Part shown: one piece after another, positions 7,775 to 15,510 of the stretch
Numbering within the stretch: position 1 is the stretch's first letter
Layout of the letters: each line of letters opens with the position of its first letter
DNA from: Sedimentisphaerales bacterium
GTDB taxonomy: Bacteria; Planctomycetota; Phycisphaerae; Sedimentisphaerales; SG8-4
NCBI GenBank assembly: GCA_016932895.1
Contig: JAFGCA010000410.1
Coordinates: forward strand, 1 to 22,205
Direction: 5' to 3'
DNA: 22,205 nt
Position numbers and translations under genes: made by a program
The notes under the pieces: generated by a model
Database searches by the model: none
Told to the model about the DNA's origin: nothing
Seen by the model: only the letters and a program-made list of their open reading frames with translations

Positions 7775-8089
7775 TCAATGCGTATGGTCGGATACGCGAT
7801 GTTTCGTCGTGTCGTAGCTGTACGCCGTCTCAAACGGACACTCCGGCGCGCCGTCCGGGAAGTAGTTCGGATCGGAAGTCACGACCGACAACGTCCCCGG
7901 CCAACTGCCCTCATTGGCATAGTACAGCTCGATCTGAGAGTTGATCAGATCGACGTTGGTCATACACGCGTTGATCTTGGCGTTCGTGGCCCCGCCGATA
8001 ATGCGCGGCACGGCAATCGCCGCCAGAGCGCCCAGAATCAGGACGACGACCAGAAGTTCAACCAGCGTAAAACCTTTCTTTCTATGCAT
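7775..8089 (-). CDS. gspG: GspG-like major pseudopilin
   Basis: A 104-aa type II secretion / type IV pilin-like major subunit. Leader MHRKKG, cleavage before F7, mature FTLVELLVVVLILGALAAIAVPRI with the glutamate at +5 (E11). The globular part, with SQIELYYANEGSWPGTLSVV and DPNYFPDGAPECPFETAY, matches the planctomycete GspG-like layout. In the machine it polymerises into the pseudopilus that pushes substrate through the secretin. The start at 8089 is chosen over an upstream in-frame codon at 8116 because AAAGGAG stands 7 nt before it and the leader is then of normal length. It lies 153 bp after the GspF gene and is followed by an attenuator-like hairpin. Confidence 0.93.
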   Translation of the reverse strand: MHRKKGFTLVELLVVVLILGALAAIAVPRIIGGATNAKINACMTNVDLINSQIELYYANEGSWPGTLSVVTSDPNYFPDGAPECPFETAYSYDTTKHRVSDHTH

Positions 8090-8242
8090 CGTTCTCTCCT
8101 TTACCACTATTGCCACATCTTCGACAACCGGTAACCATATCGGCAGGCGAAGCAGCCCACTTTATCGCAAATCACCGAAACTTGTGCCCGCCTCGACGCA
8201 AACGTCGCCGCATCCCCGCACAGCGTTCCGCGTGCGCCACAA
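8090..8242 (-). other. 153-bp gap between gspF- and gspG-like genes
   Basis: No gene is seen. On the minus strand the gap holds a small hairpin (CGACG, loop TTTG, CGTCG; 8207-8194) soon after the GspF stop and the strong ribosome binding site of the pseudopilin gene. I found no clear sigma70 or sigma54 promoter, although a separate pseudopilin promoter would be expected here. Confidence 0.4.
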
Positions 8243-9439
8243 TCACTTCAGACACGCCATGTAATCGAACATCGGTAAATACACCCCCATGAGGATCAGG
8301 CCCACCACGAGTCCCATAACGATCGTCAGAGCCGGTTCGAGCTTCACCAGCAAAGCGTGCGTCATCCGGTCGATGTCCTTGTCCAGCAGTTCGGCGCTCT
8401 TGACGAGCATCTCGGGGAGAATGCCGGCCTGCTCACCGGAGGCCACCAGTTGCACCACCGTCGACGGAAACACATCGTGGCCGCCCAGCGACTCGGCGAC
8501 GGGCCGCCCCGCCCGCGTGGCCCTCTGCAAATCCTCCGTGACGCGCGTGATCTCTTCGTTGCCCGCGACGTTGCTGGCCACCACCAGGGCGTCGATGATC
8601 GGGACTCCCACCGAGATGAGCATCCCCAGCGTGCGCACGAATTGCGAGACCGACACCAGCGAGCACAGCGGCCCCACCAGAGGCAGACGCGATCGCAGAC
8701 GGTGCCAGTACATCTTCGCGCCCGGGTGCTTCACCAATCGGCCCAGCGCCAGCGGCACGCCCACTGCGGCCGCCAGCAGGGCCCACCACCCCTGCCTCAG
8801 CGCAAAGCTCAACGCCAGCAAGGCCCGGGTCGGACGCGGGATGTCCACGTGCAACCGGGCGTACAACTGAGAAAAGGTCGGCACGACGAAGATCAAAAGA
8901 CAGGTCACGACAATAGAGCACACGAAACCGACGACCAGCGGATAGACGAAGGCCGCCCGGGTCTTTTCCCGCAAATCCTGGCGCTTTTCGAGATAGCGGG
9001 CGCTGAGTTCGAGCGACTGCGAGAGCTTACCGGCCGATTCGCCCGCCTCGACCATGCCCAGGAAGAAATCGGTAAACACCTTGCGGTGCGGCTCAAACGC
9101 CTGCTTCAGCGACGAGCCGGTCTCCACGCGCCGGCGGACATCGAACAGCGTCCGTTTCAGGCCGGCGTGGGTCGTCTGGTCCTCCAGCGTCTCAAGGCAC
9201 TGCAGCACCGGCAGGCCCGCCGTGTACATGCCGGCAAACTTGCAGGCGAAGGTCACCACGTCGCGCGATCGTACCGAACCGAAGGACGTTGTCGCGTCAC
9301 GCTGGCGTTCGGCGCGGATCAGAACGTACCCGAGCTTTTTGAGCTCCTGGCGCAGCGCCGTCACGCTGGCGACGCGGGTGTACGTGCCGGCCCGCTCGCT
9401 GCCCGCTGCATCTCTGGCGGTATACTTGTAGGAAGCCAT
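8243..9439 (-). CDS. gspF: GspF/PilC-type inner-membrane platform protein
   Basis: Polytopic inner-membrane protein of 398 aa (family usual length about 400), which couples the ATPase to pseudopilus assembly. It opens with MASYKYTARDAAG, the classic GspF N-terminus. Two T2SSF repeats are visible: the first has FACKFAGMYTAGLPVLQCLETL and FFLGMVEAGESAGKLSQSLE, the second QFVRTLGMLISVGVPIIDAL and VVQLVASGEQAGILPEMLVKSAELLD. Membrane helices are near 165-190, 207-230 and 368-392. The stop overlaps the next upstream gene in TGATG fashion: its ATG shares one base with the gspE-like stop, so the two are translationally coupled. All family landmarks are intact. Confidence 0.96.
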   Translation of the reverse strand: MASYKYTARDAAGSERAGTYTRVASVTALRQELKKLGYVLIRAERQRDATTSFGSVRSRDVVTFACKFAGMYTAGLPVLQCLETLEDQTTHAGLKRTLFDVRRRVETGSSLKQAFEPHRKVFTDFFLGMVEAGESAGKLSQSLELSARYLEKRQDLREKTRAAFVYPLVVGFVCSIVVTCLLIFVVPTFSQLYARLHVDIPRPTRALLALSFALRQGWWALLAAAVGVPLALGRLVKHPGAKMYWHRLRSRLPLVGPLCSLVSVSQFVRTLGMLISVGVPIIDALVVASNVAGNEEITRVTEDLQRATRAGRPVAESLGGHDVFPSTVVQLVASGEQAGILPEMLVKSAELLDKDIDRMTHALLVKLEPALTIVMGLVVGLILMGVYLPMFDYMACLK

Positions 9440-11139
9440 CAGTCTCCCGTCAGGTCCACTACCCTCATAACCTCATCGATCGTCGTGGCGCCACGCCGGA
9501 CTTCTTCCAGGGCCCTCGTACGCAGGGTGCGCATGCCCTCGGTCACCGCCTGCTCCTTGAGCGCCGCGTCGCTGCGACCCTCCACGATCATACGCCGGAT
9601 CGCCGGCGAAATGCCCAGGATCTCATACACGCTGCGCCGCCCGTGATAGCCGCTCTCGTAGCAAGCTCGGCAGCCGCCGGCCCGGTACAGTTGCCGCCCT
9701 TCACCCGCGGACGCCGGGCTTGCTACGAGACCGCCTTCCTCGCCGGAGGCCTCATACGGCGTCTTACAGTGCGGACACAGCGTTCGCACGAGCCGCTGGG
9801 CCACCGTGCCCAGCAGGGCCGAGGCCACCAGGAAGGGTGGGATGCCAATATTGATCAGGCGCGACACCGCGCCGGCGGCGTCGTTGGTGTGCAGCGTGCT
9901 GAGCACCAGGTGCCCCGTCAGAGCCGCACTGATGGCGATCTCCGCCGTCTCCCGGTCGCGAATCTCGCCCACCAGGATAACGTCCGGGTCCTGCCGCAGG
10001 ATGCTCCGCAGGGCGCACGCGAAGGTCAGGCCCGCCACCGGGTTGACCTGCACCTGGGTGATGCCGGAGAGCCGGTACTCGACCGGGTCCTCCACCGTCA
10101 CGATGTTGCGCTGCGGGGCGTTGACCTCCTGGAGCACCGAGTACAGCGTCGTGGTCTTGCCGCTGCCGGTCGGGCCCGTCAGGAGAATCATCCCGTACGG
10201 GTTGGCGACCAGGCTCTTGAACGTGGCCCGGTCGCGGGGGTCGGTCACCACGTCGTCGAGCACCCAGCGGTCGGCGTTCTTGTCGAGGATGCGCAGGACG
10301 ATCTTCTCTCCGCCCACGGCCGGCAGCGACGAAACCCGCAGGTCGTACTCCCGCCCCTCATGCGCGAGCGTGATGTGCCCGTCCTGGGGCACCCGCTTCT
10401 CGGCAATGTCCATATCCGAGAGAATTTTGATGTGCGAGACGACCTCGAGCTGGGCCGAGACCGGGACTTCCAGGGCGTCCCGCAGCATGCCGTCGATGCG
10501 ATACCGCACCCCGAGCTTCGACTCCTGCGGCTCGATGTGGATGTCGCTGGCGCCGACCTCGACACCGCCTTTAATGATGGAAGCCACCAGCTTGGTGATG
10601 GGGTCGTCGCTGGCGTCGAAGAGCCGCTCGCTGCGCGGCCTGCCGCCGGTCGGGCCGGGTCCGTCGCCCTTGAGCCGCATCGACGCAATCGCCTGCTTCG
10701 TCACGCTGGTCACGTCGAAATGGTAGTGGATCGCCTGTTGGATAGCCTGCGGCGTCGCGGCGACCGCCGTGACCTTGTAGCCGGTTTTCAGCTCGATCTC
10801 ATCGCGGGCGGCCAGGTTTTGCGGCTCGCTCATTGCCACCGCGAGCGTCCGGCCGTCCTTGCGAAGCGGAATCGCACGCAGGCGCGCCGCCACCGCGTGC
10901 GAGATCAGGTGCGCGACCACCGGATCGATCATCTCCGGGGCGAGCGTAACAAACTCGATTCCCTGCGCCGCAGCGGCGATTCTCGCCTTCTGGGCCTCAT
11001 CCAGGTCGTGTCGCTGTCCAACGAGCGTCAGCAGGCTCTGCCCGCTTTCGGCCTGTTGCTCCAGCAGCGCGGCCAGGTCCGCTTCGGCCAGCAGATTCTC
11101 CCGTTTCAAGAACGCTACGGTCGCGTCGTGTTCGTTCAT
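9439..11139 (-). CDS. gspE: GspE/PilB-type assembly ATPase
   Basis: Cytoplasmic hexameric ATPase (566 aa) that powers pseudopilus assembly. The N-terminal T2SSE_N/MshEN-like domain occupies about 1-150. The RecA-like core carries Walker A GPTGSGKTTTLYS (about 320-328), an Asp box with RNIVTVEDPVEYRL, Walker B DPDVILVGEIRD (about 383) and a His box ALTGHLVLSTLHTNDA. A tetracysteine zinc site is present as CPHC (about 454) and CRAC (about 491), the GspE/PilB hallmark that is absent from PilT. It is the first gene of the cluster. GGAG lies 11 nt before the ATG, a slightly long spacing. An 18-bp inverted repeat sits inside the zinc-site coding sequence (9654-9730). No promoter was identified in the 190 bp upstream on the minus strand. 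Confidence 0.97.
   Translation of the reverse strand: MNEHDATVAFLKRENLLAEADLAALLEQQAESGQSLLTLVGQRHDLDEAQKARIAAAAQGIEFVTLAPEMIDPVVAHLISHAVAARLRAIPLRKDGRTLAVAMSEPQNLAARDEIELKTGYKVTAVAATPQAIQQAIHYHFDVTSVTKQAIASMRLKGDGPGPTGGRPRSERLFDASDDPITKLVASIIKGGVEVGASDIHIEPQESKLGVRYRIDGMLRDALEVPVSAQLEVVSHIKILSDMDIAEKRVPQDGHITLAHEGREYDLRVSSLPAVGGEKIVLRILDKNADRWVLDDVVTDPRDRATFKSLVANPYGMILLTGPTGSGKTTTLYSVLQEVNAPQRNIVTVEDPVEYRLSGITQVQVNPVAGLTFACALRSILRQDPDVILVGEIRDRETAEIAISAALTGHLVLSTLHTNDAAGAVSRLINIGIPPFLVASALLGTVAQRLVRTLCPHCKTPYEASGEEGGLVASPASAGEGRQLYRAGGCRACYESGYHGRRSVYEILGISPAIRRMIVEGRSDAALKEQAVTEGMRTLRTRALEEVRRGATTIDEVMRVVDLTGD
9654..9730. repeat. Inverted repeat within the gspE-like zinc-site region
   Basis: TCTCGTAGCAAGC at 9654-9666 is matched exactly by its reverse complement at 9718-9730. 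Extending inward to 9671/9713 gives 18-bp arms with one G-T pair, separated by 41 bp. One arm encodes GLVASPA and the other RACYESG, which includes a cysteine of the zinc site. Such long matching arms inside a coding region are unusual. Confidence 0.75.
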
Positions 11140-11330
11140 AAGCGCGCATACTCCAAATCAATGCCACTGTCCGCTTCTATCGACACATTCACCGCGCGAC
11201 CTTAGCGGCGCGACCCGAGGAGCCGCCCGGCCGCAACTTCTTTCAGGTCCGAGAATTGCGCCGGCCGGCACGGCTGAGGCGTATTCGCCCGCCCCCCCCA
11301 GAAACAGTGCCCCACACCCTGAAATTCTTC

Positions 11331-11359
11331 TTGCCAAACCGCCGTCAATACGCTATATA
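11331..11359 (+). promoter_or_regulatory. Sigma70-type promoter of tRNA-Cys
   Basis: TTGCCA (11331-11336), 17-nt spacer, TATATA (11354-11359). A transcript would start near 11366, about 10 nt before the mature tRNA. Confidence 0.7.
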
Positions 11360-11375
11360 TTGGCCTGTCCCGTAC

Positions 11376-11449
11376 GGCGGCGTAGCCAAGAGGCCTAAGG
11401 CGACGGTTTGCAAAACCGTTATTCGTCGGTTCGAATCCGACCGCCGCCT
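11376..11449 (+). tRNA. tRNA-Cys (anticodon GCA)
   Basis: A 74-nt cloverleaf. Acceptor GGCGGCG (11376-11382) pairs with CGCCGCC (11442-11448). The D-stem is GCC/GGC; anticodon stem ACGGT/ACCGT encloses loop TTGCAAA with anticodon GCA. T-arm GTCGG TTCGAAT CCGAC is complete. The discriminator base is T (11449), the U73 identity element of tRNA-Cys. CCA is not encoded. It lies between the divergent secretion cluster and the LamG gene and has its own promoter. Confidence 0.97.
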
Positions 11450-11706
11450 TTTCCCGTCCCTGGTCTAACCTTCTGCCAACGCCGCTCTTTCCTGGTCGAA
11501 CACCCGGCTGACCGGCGCCGCCACAGGCTCCCGTGGCGATCAGGCGACCGTTGGGAGACGGTTCAGAAGTCACGGCACCGTCGGGGCCTCCTTCACCACA
11601 ACGCTCCATGAAGATTGTCCGATGATTCTCAAGCCTGCCGGCGACCGCCTCCAAATCGATAGACGGCGATGCGGCATTGGTCGAGCCGACACAAAGTGAC
11701 TTTTTC

Positions 11707-11735
11707 TTGACGCCAGGGTGACATCCTGCTACAAT
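11707..11735 (+). promoter_or_regulatory. Sigma70-type promoter, possibly for the LamG gene
   Basis: TTGACG (11707-11712), 17-nt spacer, TACAAT (11730-11735): close to consensus in both hexamers and spacing. The nearest downstream gene on this strand is the LamG gene at 12289. A second -10-like TATACT follows at 11773-11778 without a matching -35. Confidence 0.6.
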
Positions 11736-11750
11736 CCGGGGTGACCTGTG

Positions 11751-11771
11751 AGCTTTCGTTCCCGGAAAGCT
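11751..11771 (+). other. Hairpin just downstream of the 11707 promoter
   Basis: AGCTTTC, 7-nt loop, GAAAGCT. It would form near the 5' end of a transcript started around 11742; it might protect the 5' end or be an operator. No T-run follows, so it is not a terminator. Confidence 0.45.
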
Positions 11772-12288
11772 GTATACTGCCGACTCCGGCATGCAAGGAG
11801 GTGCAGGAGGGGTGCGTCAAGTGTCTCGGTTCGAGGATTCGGTGTGCAGTTTCTGTGCGCGCTGTATTTCTTCAACGAAGTGACGCTGTAATACCGAGTC
11901 GATGGAGAACCCGCCTACTATCGCGGTTCAGCATCGCAACGGCAGGCTGATGTAGCTTTTCGACGCGTGCTGACCGTCTACCCTGGCAACCGTCCCCACA
12001 CAGTCGGGTGCTGTACGTCTGGCGACGCAGGTGTATGGGGGCGCGACCACTACTCCGACATCTCTACAAAAGACGCCCGTTCGGAACGAAGGATGAACGC
12101 GCGCGAAGCAGTGGCCCATTTGTTCTTGTTTTAGCTATGTGCCCGCTCAGGGTCCAATTTCTGCAGGGGTAAGGCATTTCGTCCAGAAGACGGAGGTGCC
12201 ATGTGGGAATGATCGATGAGTGAACGCGCGGGTATGTGGCCGAAGGGAAGTGTCCCATCTGATTTCAGTTCGAATTAGGAGAAGAGTA

Positions 12289-14820
12289 ATGAAGAGAGTA
12301 ATGTTGGTGCTCGGAATCGCTTTGGTATGGAGCACCGTGGCTGCGGCCACTGACATAGCGATTTCCACGTACGCCGGCTGGTTCTCACAAGAGGCGGCCG
12401 ACCGCGAAATGCAGGAAATCGTTGACAATGTGACGGATGCTGCGATTGAGGTGTTCACGGTCGATCAGCACGATGCCCTGGCCGATTGGGTGGCAGCCCA
12501 CACCGGGGACGGTCAGGACGACCTGCTGATTTTGTGTGGACAGTTCCCGGATACGATCTATGCCGGCGGCAATGCACAGCCGGATGGCTCGTTGGCCGAG
12601 CTGTTCCTCGATGACGGCAACACCATTATCAACACCGGCGACTACATGTTCTACGTCAATACTGCCGGAACAAACAACGCCGATGCCGGCCTGGTGAACA
12701 TGATGGACATCGGCGCGTACATGTGGAACGAGGCTGTTGTTGTGACGACGACCGCCGGTCAGGAGTTTACGCCGACGCTGGCCGACTACACCACCCCCCG
12801 TGCGTGGAATCTGGATCAGCTCACAGGCGATTGGCACGCCGAACTGATCCTGGCAGGCGCCGGAAGCATGGCCGAACCCGTCATTGTTCGCAACGCCTAC
12901 ACGGGTGGTCGCCTGGGCACGTTCTACCAGACCGCCAGTCAAGACGATAACCCGCGCGGGGAAGTCATTAGTGAATGGATCAATAACTGGTATCTGCCGA
13001 TCGGCTCGGTCGACTTCGTCGCCATGACACCGGCTCCCAAGAGCGGCTCCGTGATTGAGCCGACCACCGCCGTGCTGGAATGGAAGGCGGGCGACGATGT
13101 GGTCGTCCACTACGTCTACTTCGCTGACAGCCTCGATGCGCTGAGCGAGGCGGATGCCGCCATCGCGATGGAGGCTTCCCTGTCCACGGACGCGATCCCG
13201 GCGTATGCCGGTGGGTTGACACCGGGCCAGACGTATTACTGGCGTGTGGACGAGGTTGGCGCCGACGGCACGGTCTACACGGGCGACGTCTGGGACTTCA
13301 TGGTGCAACCGGTAAAGGCCTGGAATCCGTCTCCTGCGGACGGAAGCATCAACCTGATGACGGATGTGACCCTGAGCTGGGCGGCCGGTACGGGCGTTCT
13401 GTTCCATACCCTCTACATCGGTGAAAGCTTCGATGCCGTCAACGACGCGACCGACGGTGGTACGCAGCTCTCCGAGACGGTCTATGCTCCCGAGTTGGAA
13501 GAAGACAAGGTCTATTACTGGCGCGTCGATGAGTTCTCCACAGCGGGTGGCATGCCCGAGACCATCAAGGGCGACGTATGGACTTTCTCGATGGTACCCA
13601 TGGTGGAGATCGGCGATCCGAACCTGGTCGGCTGGTGGCCGCTGGACGAAGGCGCCGGGACCGCGGCGGTCGACTGGTCCGGCTACGGCAACCACGGTAC
13701 GTTGGCGAGGAGCCCGGAATGGGTGCAGGGCTTCCTCGGCGGTGCGCTGCAGTTTGAGGTCGGCGACTACGTCGATTGCGGTGTTGGTGCGGCCGAAGGT
13801 GTCACAGGCGACTTCACGCTGGCAGCGTGGGTCAAGCTCGCCCCCGGCACGGATGGAAACTACGGCGGCATCGCCGGCAAATTGACTCATCTGGCCACGC
13901 CGGAATATCGGGGTTTTTCACTCGTGCGGCATAGCTCCAACGTGTTCCGCCTGTGGGTCGGCGACGGCACTGACGATCTCGCCAAGAGCGCCGTGGGCAG
14001 CGACGAACTCTACACGGATACCGAGTGGCATCACGTCGCCGGCATGCGTGAAGGTCAGACGAACACACTGTATGTCGATGGCATCCTGCAGACCGCAACG
14101 ACAGAGACCGGTTTGTCTGCCAGTCCCGAGTTCTTCCATATCGGCCGGCAGTACAGCCATTTGGATGATCGCTACTTCCTGGGCTTGATCGATGACGTTC
14201 GCGTCTACGATGAGGCCCTGACCGCCGACGATCTCGCGGCGCTGATCGCCGGTGATTCACTGTTCCTCGATCGCTTCGACGCGTACGAGGCCGGCAGTGA
14301 GGTACACGGCCAGGGCGGCTGGAAGGGCTGGTTCAACGATGCTGGAGCCGGCGCACCGGTTTCGGATGCCAATGATCCCGTCGGCGCCGGCGCCGTTGAG
14401 ATCCTCGGTTCCTCCGATCTCGTCCACGAGTTCGACGTTGCCGGCGGCGCCGTCGAGTTCACGGCCATGCAGTACATCCCGTCGGGCACGACGGGCACGA
14501 CCTACTTCATTTTGATGAACACGTACAACGACGAGAATCAGGGTCTCGACTGGTCGATCCAGACGAATTTCAATCTGGAAACCGGCGAGATCACGGCGTG
14601 GAGCGGCCTGACCGAGGCGACGAGCATCATCTACGATCAATGGGTGCAGCTCAAGTACGTCATCGACATGGACGCCAACACGGTCGTTGAGTACTACAAT
14701 GGTATTCAGATTGACAGTCGCGCGTGGGATCCCGAAGGGGAGCACAATACCCTGCAGGCGGTTGACCTGTACGGCAACGGTGCTTCGTCGGTCTACTACG
14801 ACGACATCATGGTGAAATGA
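12289..14820 (+). CDS. Secreted LamG-domain surface protein with FN3-like repeats
   Basis: An 843-aa exported protein. Signal peptide 1-20 (MKRVMLVLGIALVWSTVAAA). Residues about 21-235 form an unnamed alpha/beta domain (DLLILCGQFPDTIYAGG, FLDDGNTIINTGDYMFYV) that recalls glutamine-amidotransferase-like or ThuA folds. Two FN3/Ig-like modules follow (about 245-340 and 344-440), each ending in YYWRVDE and W-F. A LamG/concanavalin-like domain spans about 442-650 (LVGWWPLDEGAGT, FTLAAWVKL, WHHVAGM, YVDG, GLIDDVRVYDEAL). The C-terminal 190 residues form another jelly-roll-like carbohydrate-binding domain (FLDRFDAYEAGSEVHGQGGW ... VYYDDIMVK). No sorting tail or anchor is present. The ATG at 12289 has AGGAG 8 nt upstream and starts a good signal peptide, unlike an in-frame start at 12220. 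It probably binds polysaccharide outside the cell; it may be a substrate of the secretion machine upstream, but that is inference. Confidence 0.9.
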   Translation: MKRVMLVLGIALVWSTVAAATDIAISTYAGWFSQEAADREMQEIVDNVTDAAIEVFTVDQHDALADWVAAHTGDGQDDLLILCGQFPDTIYAGGNAQPDGSLAELFLDDGNTIINTGDYMFYVNTAGTNNADAGLVNMMDIGAYMWNEAVVVTTTAGQEFTPTLADYTTPRAWNLDQLTGDWHAELILAGAGSMAEPVIVRNAYTGGRLGTFYQTASQDDNPRGEVISEWINNWYLPIGSVDFVAMTPAPKSGSVIEPTTAVLEWKAGDDVVVHYVYFADSLDALSEADAAIAMEASLSTDAIPAYAGGLTPGQTYYWRVDEVGADGTVYTGDVWDFMVQPVKAWNPSPADGSINLMTDVTLSWAAGTGVLFHTLYIGESFDAVNDATDGGTQLSETVYAPELEEDKVYYWRVDEFSTAGGMPETIKGDVWTFSMVPMVEIGDPNLVGWWPLDEGAGTAAVDWSGYGNHGTLARSPEWVQGFLGGALQFEVGDYVDCGVGAAEGVTGDFTLAAWVKLAPGTDGNYGGIAGKLTHLATPEYRGFSLVRHSSNVFRLWVGDGTDDLAKSAVGSDELYTDTEWHHVAGMREGQTNTLYVDGILQTATTETGLSASPEFFHIGRQYSHLDDRYFLGLIDDVRVYDEALTADDLAALIAGDSLFLDRFDAYEAGSEVHGQGGWKGWFNDAGAGAPVSDANDPVGAGAVEILGSSDLVHEFDVAGGAVEFTAMQYIPSGTTGTTYFILMNTYNDENQGLDWSIQTNFNLETGEITAWSGLTEATSIIYDQWVQLKYVIDMDANTVVEYYNGIQIDSRAWDPEGEHNTLQAVDLYGNGASSVYYDDIMVK

Positions 14821-14838
14821 GTTTGTTGACACAACGGT

Positions 14839-14868
14839 ACGGTGCCGGGGCGTTTGCCCCGGCACCGT
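14839..14868 (+). terminator. Strong hairpin terminator of the LamG gene
   Basis: A perfect 13-bp stem (ACGGTGCCGGGGC / GCCCCGGCACCGT) with loop GTTT begins 18 nt after the stop. The T-run after it is weak (GACCATTTCT), so termination may need Rho or may rely on stem strength. Confidence 0.75.
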
Positions 14869-15135
14869 GACCATTTCTACCGATCCGCCCGAACAGCGCA
14901 AGCTGCTGAAGGCGACTATCGAGCCCCACCCCCGAGGCGAACGCCTTGACCAGGGCCTCTTCAGGCCGGGTGAATACTATCCGCCCCGCCGGTATTTCTT
15001 CATCGAACTGGGCTGCGACTTCTCCCTGCCCTGCTGGAAGAGCCGCTGCGAGAAGGCCTCCAGAAACACCTCCTTGTCAAGTGACCCGAGGCCGGACGCG
15101 CGCCGAGAGCAGCGGCCTGTCCGAAAGCATCGAAA
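14869..15135. other. Uninterpreted stretch, possibly a gene relic
   Basis: No gene is supported. A plus-strand frame (14867-15157) and minus-strand frames over 14880-15080 stay open for 60-95 codons with protein-like stretches (for example EEIPAGRIVFTRPEEAL on the minus strand), but none has a start, ribosome binding site or recognised domain. It may be a decayed gene or an interspersed element. Confidence 0.3.
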
Positions 15136-15183
15136 AATACGTATTTCCCCCAATTGACAAACTGGCTCTTGAAGTCGCATAAT
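15136..15183 (+). promoter_or_regulatory. Promoter with conserved AATACG box (copy D)
   Basis: TTGACA (15154-15159), 18-nt spacer, CATAAT (15178-15183) is a near-consensus promoter. It is preceded by the conserved 21-nt box (15136-15156, beginning AATACGTATTTCCC) shared with the promoters at 15359, 16965 and 19301. The predicted start site falls at 15189-15190, exactly at the 5' arm of the structured RNA that follows. Confidence 0.7.
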
Positions 15184-15188
15184 ACGTA

Positions 15189-15315
15189 CGCTGCAAGTGC
15201 AAAAAAACCTTATTGGAATCAGCCGTTCAACGGACTGACATGGAGGCACTTGGCAGCGGGGAGACAGGGTGACGAAAGAGACTTTCTGAATCCGCCTGTG
15301 TCTCCCTCTTTTTTT
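15189..15315 (+). ncRNA. Predicted structured small RNA, about 127 nt
   Basis: The segment is bounded by a near-consensus promoter and a strong terminator. Stem P1: CGCTGCAAGTGC (15189-15200) pairs with 15246-15258 over 12 bp with one bulged G (15252). It encloses an A-rich single strand and hairpin P2: TCAGCCG (15219-15225), loop TTCAA, CGGaCTGA (15231-15238). P3 is the terminator hairpin (15259-15306), which contains an inner GAAAG-AGA-CTTTC hairpin. No sensible open frame of useful length is inside. It matches no RNA family that I recognise. It could be a trans-acting sRNA or a terminated leader of the DUF11-like gene about 360 nt downstream. The structure was drawn by eye, not by folding software. 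Confidence 0.55.
15259..15315 (+). terminator. Rho-independent terminator of the predicted sRNA
   Basis: GGGAGACA (15259-15266) pairs with TGTCTCCC (15299-15306). GG/CC pairs extend the stem across a 2-nt bulge, and an inner GAAAG/CTTTC hairpin fills the loop. The stem is followed by TC and seven T residues (15309-15315). Confidence 0.75.
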
Positions 15316-15336
15316 CCCTTGTGCGGCAATCACTCG

Positions 15337-15419
15337 TCATCGGAATTAACGACAGCAAAATACGCAATTGCCCCAATGGTCAGATCGACTCAGCGCCCTA
15401 TACTCTTCGAAAGCGGATG
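15337..15419 (+). promoter_or_regulatory. Two-element promoter of the DUF11-like gene (copy A)
   Basis: Contains the dyad-like TCATCGGAATTAACGA (15337-15352), the AATACGCAATTGCC box (15359-15372) and -10 TATACT (15399-15404). There is no good -35. The whole segment aligns without gaps to 16943-17025; the last 23 nt (15397-15419) are identical in both. The predicted start site is near 15411, giving a 266-nt leader before the ATG at 15677. Confidence 0.65.
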
Positions 15420-15483
15420 CAAGAAAACTGGAAGGCCGTAAGAGAACACGTGGTTTTCACGCGCAGCCGTGCGATATGAGCAC

Positions 15484-15505
15484 GTGCATTCAGGCCTGGA
15501 TGCAC
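15484..15505 (+). other. 22-nt near-perfect palindrome in the DUF11-like leader
   Basis: GTGCATTCAGG followed by CCTGGATGCAC: eleven-base arms with one mismatched pair and no loop. It could be a protein-binding operator, or a leader hairpin with a small loop. Confidence 0.5.
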
Positions 15506-15510
15506 AGAAC

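Larger units (their letters stand above)
11450..12288 (+). other. 839-bp region without a supported protein gene
   Basis: Apart from the promoter at 11707-11735 and the hairpin at 11751-11771, I see nothing certain between the tRNA and the LamG gene. A strong AAGGAGG occurs at 11795-11801, but the frames that follow are short and of poor composition. Short open frames on either strand look like chance frames in GC-rich DNA. If the 11707 promoter drives the LamG gene, that mRNA has an exceptionally long leader of about 545 nt. Confidence 0.5.

Noticed and set aside
11733..11778. AATCCG placed exactly 40 nt before TATACT ahead of the LamG gene, a possible fifth box copy
   Set aside because: Only the first six positions are similar; the rest of the 21-nt box does not match, and a normal sigma70 promoter overlaps it.
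11202..11792. A 196-codon minus-strand frame across the tRNA-Cys gene
   Set aside because: It runs through a functional tRNA and its promoter and has no recognisable domain.
12385..13890. A 501-codon minus-strand frame inside the LamG gene
   Set aside because: It is the antisense shadow of FN3 and LamG repeats; the plus-strand gene has signal peptide, ribosome binding site and domains.
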